Shown: piece by piece, positions 59,024 through 63,483 of the stretch
Layout: each line of letters starts with the position of its first letter
Position numbering within the stretch: the first letter of the stretch is position 1
NCBI RefSeq assembly: GCF_027947535.2
Contig: NZ_JAAGKO020000050.1
Span: forward strand, 1-63,483
Direction: 5' to 3'
Length of the DNA: 63,483 bases
DNA from: Streptantibioticus silvisoli
GTDB lineage: Bacteria; Actinomycetota; Actinomycetes; Streptomycetales; Streptomycetaceae
Position numbers and translations under genes: made by a program
Notes under the pieces: generated by a model
The model's database searches: none
What the model was told of the DNA's origin: nothing
The model's input: only the letters and a program-made list of their open reading frames with translations

Positions 59024-59527
59024 CGCACCCGAGTGCGGGGCATTCGGGCCGGGACCGCGGTCCCGGCCCGTCCGCACGTCCGAAGACGCGCGCCGGACGA
59101 AAAGCCGACGTCACCGGGCGGCCCGGAAAGAAAGAATCGCGCCGCGCCCCGCTCTTGATCTTCCCGACAGACCGTTTCCGGACGGCGGCAGCAAGGATCG
59201 CGCCACGCATGGGGGGTTCCTGGTTTATCGAACGCGCGACCAAGGCAAAATCATCGCCGAGGGAATCGGGGAATCGACGGCCGAATGGGCGGGTTCCGAG
59301 TGAACCGCCGCCCCGACCGAAAAGAACCTCCGCCCTTGCGCAGTTTCCTTCGCACAGATGATCGGCGTTGTAATCTTCCTCTCGGGCCGGCCGCTCCTCC
59401 CCTCCGGACGCGACAAGGGCACGCGTACCCCGCCGCGCGTGCTGTTCCGCGGTTCCAGGACCCGCCCGGCCCTGCTCGCCGATGATGCCTGTCTCCGTTT
59501 CCACTCCACAACGGCAAGGAGAACGGT
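59024..59527. promoter_or_regulatory. 504-bp region upstream of the SARP gene
   Basis: No gene is supported. After the terminator palindrome at 59045-59070 the sequence becomes less GC-rich (about 59090-59380). TAATCT at 59371-59376 is a possible -10 element for the SARP gene, without a convincing -35. No 11-bp-period GTCAG heptamers are seen here, so SARP autoregulation is not suggested. Confidence 0.5.
59045..59070. terminator. 26-bp perfect palindrome after the 163-aa gene
   Basis: CGGGCCGGGACCG followed directly by its reverse complement, 22 nt after the stop codon. It forms a very stable hairpin; position suggests transcription termination. Confidence 0.65.
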
Positions 59528-60325
59528 GTGCTGAACTTCTCGGTACTCGGAGCGTTACAGATCTGCGCGGGCGACGAAGCTGTCGAGATCTGCGGTGATC
59601 TTGAACGCGTGCTGGTGCAGACACTTCTGGTCAGCGAGGGCCGGCCCATCCCGGCGGAGACGCTCGCCGAGGAGATGTGGGGCGACCACGCTCCGGACAA
59701 CCAGGCCAACGCCCTGCAGGCACACGTCAGCCGGGTCCGGCGCCGGCTGCGCGCGCTGGAGCCGGAGCGCAGGCAGCAGCGGTTGGTGCTGCGCCCCTCC
59801 GGCTACTGGCTGACCGTGGAGTCCGGCGAGCTGGACGCCGTGCGGTTCACCGAGGGCGTCAAGGCGGCCGCCGCGACGATGGCCGAGGGACCGGAGGCCG
59901 CGTCGAAGCTGCTGCGCGAGGTGCTGGCGCTGTGGCGCGGCGAGGTCTTCGGCGCGCTGCCGGCCGGGCCGATCTGTCAGCTGGCGGCCGCGCGGTACGA
60001 GGAGATCCGGCTGCGGGCCATGGAACTGCTCTTCGACGCCGAACTGGCGCTCGGGCGACATGACGCCATCCTGGTGGAACTGACCGAGGCGCACATCGGC
60101 AACCCCCTGCGGGAACGGTTTTGCAAGCACCTGATGCTCGCGCTCTACCGGGCCGGCAGACAGGCCGACGCGCTGGAGATCTACCGGCGCATGTGGCGGC
60201 GGCTGTCGGAGGAACTCGGGGTACAGCCGTCCCGGGAACTGCGGGGGCTGGAGCACGCGATCCTCTCGCACGACACGGCCCTGGCGCCCGCCGGCGACGT
60301 GACCGGCGTGCTGCGCTCCGCGTGA
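59528..60325 (+). CDS. SARP-family transcriptional activator
   Basis: 265 residues, the size of minimal SARPs such as ActII-ORF4 and DnrI. N-terminal OmpR-like winged helix (about 1-95: LNFSVLGALQICAG, then DNQANALQAHVSRVRRRL) and a bacterial transcriptional activation domain (about 100-250). No ATPase or TPR extension. GTG start with AAGGAG upstream. It is the obvious candidate to bind the 11-bp-period heptamers in front of the tRNA-like array, the P450 and the desaturase, which would place the seryl module and the PKS arm in one regulon. Confidence 0.93.
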   Translation: MLNFSVLGALQICAGDEAVEICGDLERVLVQTLLVSEGRPIPAETLAEEMWGDHAPDNQANALQAHVSRVRRRLRALEPERRQQRLVLRPSGYWLTVESGELDAVRFTEGVKAAAATMAEGPEAASKLLREVLALWRGEVFGALPAGPICQLAAARYEEIRLRAMELLFDAELALGRHDAILVELTEAHIGNPLRERFCKHLMLALYRAGRQADALEIYRRMWRRLSEELGVQPSRELRGLEHAILSHDTALAPAGDVTGVLRSA

Positions 60326-60354
60326 CGCGGCGGCCGCCCGCGCACCCCCGGCGC

Positions 60355-60384
60355 CGTGCGGCCGGCCCGCCGGCCCGCCGCACG
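60355..60384. terminator. Possible GC-rich hairpin between convergent SARP and SerRS genes
   Basis: CGTGCGGC (60355-60362) pairs with GCCGCACG (60377-60384) around a GC-rich loop. The 222-nt gap is over 80% GC, so chance stems are common and this is a weak call. Confidence 0.35.
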
Positions 60385-60547
60385 CGCGCCCCGGCCGGGG
60401 CCCGGCCCGGTCGACGGCACCGGCCGTCCGGCCCCGGGTCGGACGGCGCAGGGCCGCACCGGCGCGCCCGGCGGCGCAAGGGCCGCAAGGACGCACCCGG
60501 CGCGGGGCCCGCGCCGCCCGCGTCCGGCCGGCGGGCATCCGCCGCCG

Positions 60548-61858
60548 TCACGCTCCGGTACGGCCGCCCGGCGTGATCACCCGGAACCCGGTGTACGGCA
60601 CCAGCGCGTCCGGCAGCACCACGCTCCCGTCGGCGCGCAGCCCGTTCTCCAGCAGCGCGGCCACCGTCCGGCCGATGGGCAGGGCGGAGCCGTTGAGCGT
60701 GCACACCGGGGTCTTGCGGTTCCGCTCGGCGCGTTGGCGTATCCCGGCCCTGCGGGCCTGGAAGGTGCCGCAGTCGGAGACCGAGGAGATCTCCCGGTAG
60801 GCCGCGCTGCCCGGGAGCCAGACCTCGATGTCGTAGGTCGCCCGGGCGGAGAAGCCCATGTCCCCGGCCGGGAGCAGCACCACGCGGTACGGCAGTTCCA
60901 GCCGGCGCAGGCACTCCTCGGCGTGCCCCACCATCAGCTCCATCTGCTGGCGGGCGTCCTGCGGCGAGGCGCAGATCCGGACCAGTTCCACCTTCTCGAA
61001 CTGGTGCAGCCGCAGCAGGCCGCGGGTGTCCCTGCCGTGGCTGCCGGCCTCGGCGCGGAAGCACGGGGTGTGGGCGGTGAGGGCCAGCGGGAGGTCCTTG
61101 GCGTCGAGCACCTCCCCGGCCACCAGGTTGGTCAGCGGGACCTCGGCGGTGGGGATGAGGAACAGCTCGCGCTCCCCCACCCGGGTGGCGAACAAGTCCT
61201 CCTCGAACTTGGGTAGTTGACCGGTGCCGGTCATGGTCTCCCGGTTGACCAGGAACGGGACGCAGTACTCGGTGTAGCCGTGCTCACCGGTGTGGAGATC
61301 GAGCAGGAACGAAGCCAGCGCCCGTTCCAGCCGGGCGCCGGCGCCCCGGCTGACGCTGAAGCGGGCACCGGAGAGCCGGGCCGCCCGGGCGGTGTCCAGG
61401 ATGCCAAGACGTTCGCCGATCTCGGCGTGGTGGCGGGCGCCGCCGGGGATCTCGCGGACCGGCGGGCCGCCGCACCGCAGCTGAACGGCATCCTGTTCGG
61501 TGCTCCCGTCGGGCACGCTGTCCAGCGGGATGTTGGGCACGCCCAGCATCAGGGCGGCCGTCTCCTCCTCGGCGGTCCGCGCCCGGGCCTCGGCGGCCTG
61601 GACGGCGCGGCGCAGCTCGCGGAGCGCCTCCCGGTCGGCCGGCGCCCCGCCGTCCGCCGTCCCGGCACCGGCCGCGGGTGCGGGCCGGGTGCGGGAGACG
61701 GCCTTCAGTTCGGTCCGCAGGCGGGTGACCTCCGCCTGGGCCGCGGTCCTGCGCCCGTGCGCGGCGGTGACCGCGCCGATGTCGAGGTCGTATCCGCGGC
61801 GCTTGAGCCGGCGTACCGCTTCGGTCTCCGGCGCGATCAGTTCCCGTATGTCGTGCAC
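60548..61858 (-). CDS. Seryl-tRNA synthetase paralogue (complete, cluster-located)
   Basis: 436 residues; GTG start with AAGGAG upstream. Class II core is intact: TAEVPLTN, FRAEAGSHGRDTRGLLRLHQ, the motif-2-like SVSDCGTFQARRAGIRQR and motif-3 LNGSALPIGRTVAALLENG. The N-terminal tRNA-binding arm is present but divergent and holds a Pro/Ala/Gly insertion around residues 60-80 (RTRPAPAAGAGTADGG). In bacteria this arm grips the long variable arm of tRNA(Ser). Every genome has a housekeeping SerRS, so a copy here should be pathway-specific: supply of seryl-tRNA as VlmL does in valanimycin biosynthesis, or resistance to a seryl-tRNA synthetase inhibitor as in albomycin clusters. The DUF2156 gene and tRNA(Ser)-like array favour supply. 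It is 18 nt downstream of the permease. Confidence 0.92.
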   Translation of the reverse strand: MHDIRELIAPETEAVRRLKRRGYDLDIGAVTAAHGRRTAAQAEVTRLRTELKAVSRTRPAPAAGAGTADGGAPADREALRELRRAVQAAEARARTAEEETAALMLGVPNIPLDSVPDGSTEQDAVQLRCGGPPVREIPGGARHHAEIGERLGILDTARAARLSGARFSVSRGAGARLERALASFLLDLHTGEHGYTEYCVPFLVNRETMTGTGQLPKFEEDLFATRVGERELFLIPTAEVPLTNLVAGEVLDAKDLPLALTAHTPCFRAEAGSHGRDTRGLLRLHQFEKVELVRICASPQDARQQMELMVGHAEECLRRLELPYRVVLLPAGDMGFSARATYDIEVWLPGSAAYREISSVSDCGTFQARRAGIRQRAERNRKTPVCTLNGSALPIGRTVAALLENGLRADGSVVLPDALVPYTGFRVITPGGRTGA

Positions 61859-61876
61859 GAGTCTCCTTCGCGGGGG

Positions 61877-63415
61877 TCAGCGGTCGTGGACCGGCGAGCC
61901 GGGGGCACCGGGGGCGGTGGCGGTCGCGCCGGTGGCGGCGGCGGCCGGTGCCGGGCCGGCGGGCGGGGCGGGGTCCGGGACGCGTTCGATCTGCCCCAGG
62001 GCCCGGTAGCGCCCCGGGTGGGCCGACCTGAGCCAGCCGGCGTAGCCGGCGCCCACCACCGCGGCCACCGGGATCAGCCAGGGCAGGTAGGCGACGAGGG
62101 TGCCCGGCTTGCCGGTGATCATGTCGAAGTTGGCGATGACCAGCCACAACGAGACCAGCAGCCCGGCGAAGCCCAGCACCGGGGCGACGCCCTCGCGCCA
62201 CCAGTGGGTGCCGCCGCCCTTGAAGCGCAGCCCCAGCACGGAGGCCGCGGCGATAGCCTGCAGGGCGATGATGCCCACCGTGCCGAGGCCGAGCATGCTG
62301 GTCGTCAGGTCCGCGTACGGGTCGAGCCCGGCGACCGCGAAGCCGGCGACGACGAGCACGGTCAGCACGTTCTGCACCACGCTGGCCCGGTGCGGGGAGC
62401 CGTGCCGGGGGTGCAGGGCGCTCAGCGACCGCGGCAGCAGCCCGTCGGCGGCCAGCGTCTGGGTGTAGCGGTTGGTCGCGCAGTGCAGCGCCAGGCAGGC
62501 GGCGAGCAGGCTGGTGCACAGCAGGATCTGCAGCACGGTGGCGCCGGCCCCGCCGAGGTAGTCGCCGCCCAGCCGGAAGAAGAAGTCGCCCATCTGCCGG
62601 CCGGCGACGCCCTGGACCTTGCCGGGGCCGACCGCGCCGACCGCGATCCAGCTGGTGAGGGCGTAGAAGCCGGCGATCAGCACCACGGCGCCGTAGGTGG
62701 CGCGCGGCACGCTGCGGCGCGGGTTCTTCGCCTCCTTCCCGTACAGCGCGGCGGACTCGAAGCCGATGAAGGAGATGAAGCAGAACGCCAGCGTGACGCC
62801 GAGTCCGGGGCCGGCCGCCCGCGCGGGGCTGAAGGACGACAGCGGCAGCGCCCCGAGGCCGTGCCGGACGAGGACGGCGATGTCCAGCACGCACAGGATG
62901 CCGACCTCGCCGAGCATCATCAGCGTCAGCAGCCGGGCGCTGAGCGCGATCTCCCGGTAGCCGAGCACCGCGACGAGCGCCAGGCCGGCCGCCGCGCACC
63001 ACTCCCAGGGCACGTGGACGCCGTGGTCGGCCAGGACGAGGTGGGTGAAGTAGCCCAGCGCGCCGACGAGTCCGAACGTGGCGCAGTTGTACGAGACCAC
63101 CGCGACGTACCCGGTCGCGGCGGCCGGCGGGCGTCCCAGGCCGTCGGCGACCGAGACGTAGAAGCCGCCGACGCCGCCGGTGCGGCGGGCGCTGACGGCG
63201 AAGCCGACGGAGAAGCACAGCAGGGTGATCCCGGCGAAGGTGAACGCGGCGGGCACCCCGGCGCCGGTGCCGAAGGCGATGGCCAGCGGGACGGTGCCGA
63301 CCATCGCGGACAGCGGCGCGGCGGCGGCGACGATCAGGACGAGGATGTGGCGGGTTCCCAGGTGCCCGCCGGAGACCGGGTTCGGACTCCGGCCGGCGGG
63401 ACGGTCAGCGGACAT
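61877..63415 (-). CDS. APC-family amino-acid permease
   Basis: 512 residues, about 12 membrane helices. The N-terminal APC motif region GTVPLAIAFGTGAGVPAAF lies in helices 1-2 and CFISFIGFESAALYGKEAKN around helix 6. ATG with GAGGAAG upstream. Directly followed by the SerRS gene, so the two are probably cotranscribed. Uptake of serine or another amino acid for the seryl pathway is a reasonable inference; the substrate cannot be read from sequence. The upstream promoter lies in or beyond the last 68 bases of the window. Confidence 0.9.
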   Translation of the reverse strand: MSADRPAGRSPNPVSGGHLGTRHILVLIVAAAAPLSAMVGTVPLAIAFGTGAGVPAAFTFAGITLLCFSVGFAVSARRTGGVGGFYVSVADGLGRPPAAATGYVAVVSYNCATFGLVGALGYFTHLVLADHGVHVPWEWCAAAGLALVAVLGYREIALSARLLTLMMLGEVGILCVLDIAVLVRHGLGALPLSSFSPARAAGPGLGVTLAFCFISFIGFESAALYGKEAKNPRRSVPRATYGAVVLIAGFYALTSWIAVGAVGPGKVQGVAGRQMGDFFFRLGGDYLGGAGATVLQILLCTSLLAACLALHCATNRYTQTLAADGLLPRSLSALHPRHGSPHRASVVQNVLTVLVVAGFAVAGLDPYADLTTSMLGLGTVGIIALQAIAAASVLGLRFKGGGTHWWREGVAPVLGFAGLLVSLWLVIANFDMITGKPGTLVAYLPWLIPVAAVVGAGYAGWLRSAHPGRYRALGQIERVPDPAPPAGPAPAAAATGATATAPGAPGSPVHDR

Positions 63416-63483
63416 GGCGCTTCCTCGGGTGAGTCGGGGATCGGGCTCGGGCTCGGGCGGGTCGGGGGGCGGGGTGCTGGGCG

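Noticed and set aside
58869-59709. Minus-strand open frames over the region upstream of the SARP gene
   Set aside because: Arg/Ser-rich composition, no motifs, no ribosome-binding sites; antisense to the 163-aa gene or to promoter sequence.

Overview
The window is very GC-rich, with long modular synthases, SARP, StrR-like and TetR regulators and many GTG starts. It looks like a Streptomyces or close relative (Streptomycetaceae) carrying most of a hybrid NRPS/PKS biosynthetic gene cluster. One end is cut: the leftmost synthase gene runs off the window at base 1.

Layout, left to right. 1-19.3 kb (mostly minus strand): a synthase with aminotransferase, luciferase-like monooxygenase, C, A and PCP domains; a KS-AT-ACP PKS; an MFS exporter; a C-A-PCP-TE NRPS; a ParB/StrR-like regulator; a plus-strand LuxR-type regulator; and a second MFS exporter. 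19.4-23.6 kb: a five-gene operon (FkbH-like, acyl-CoA dehydrogenase, ACP, 3-hydroxyacyl-CoA dehydrogenase, type II thioesterase) of the kind that makes hydroxymalonyl-ACP extender units. 23.7-24.7 kb: a KAS III-like enzyme. 24.8-39.2 kb: a strongly decayed KS/NRPS hybrid and two C-A-PCP NRPSs. 40.0-41.6 kb: a GT-C-type membrane protein between repeats. 42.0-50.7 kb: a KS-AT-DH-ER remnant-KR-ACP PKS, a GT1 glycosyltransferase and a P450. 51-54 kb: two MFS transporters.

54.2-63.4 kb is the unusual part. A DUF2156 (VlmA-like, aminoacyl-tRNA-dependent) transferase lies divergent from five exact 119-bp tandem copies of a class II, serine-type tRNA-like element. These copies have intact acceptor, D, long variable and T arms, but the anticodon arm is replaced by a GAAA-capped hairpin. 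The array has its own SARP-type promoter region (three heptamers, 11-bp period) and a strong terminator. A complete extra seryl-tRNA synthetase and an amino-acid permease lie 3-6 kb away. My central hypothesis is a dedicated, non-decoding seryl-carrier RNA that is charged by the cluster's SerRS and used by the DUF2156 enzyme. SerRS recognises the acceptor stem and variable arm rather than the anticodon, so these molecules could be chargeable without ever entering translation.

Similar 11-bp-period heptamers lie upstream of the P450-GT-PKS unit and of the desaturase, so the seryl module and the PKS arm are probably controlled together by the SARP at 59.5 kb. Specificity codes, read by eye, suggest Ser for the orphan A domain of the decayed hybrid and Asp/Asn-like for the terminal C-A-PCP-TE protein. 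The other A-domain substrates are not assigned. Expanded Ala/Pro linkers and short tandem repeats recur across the cluster.
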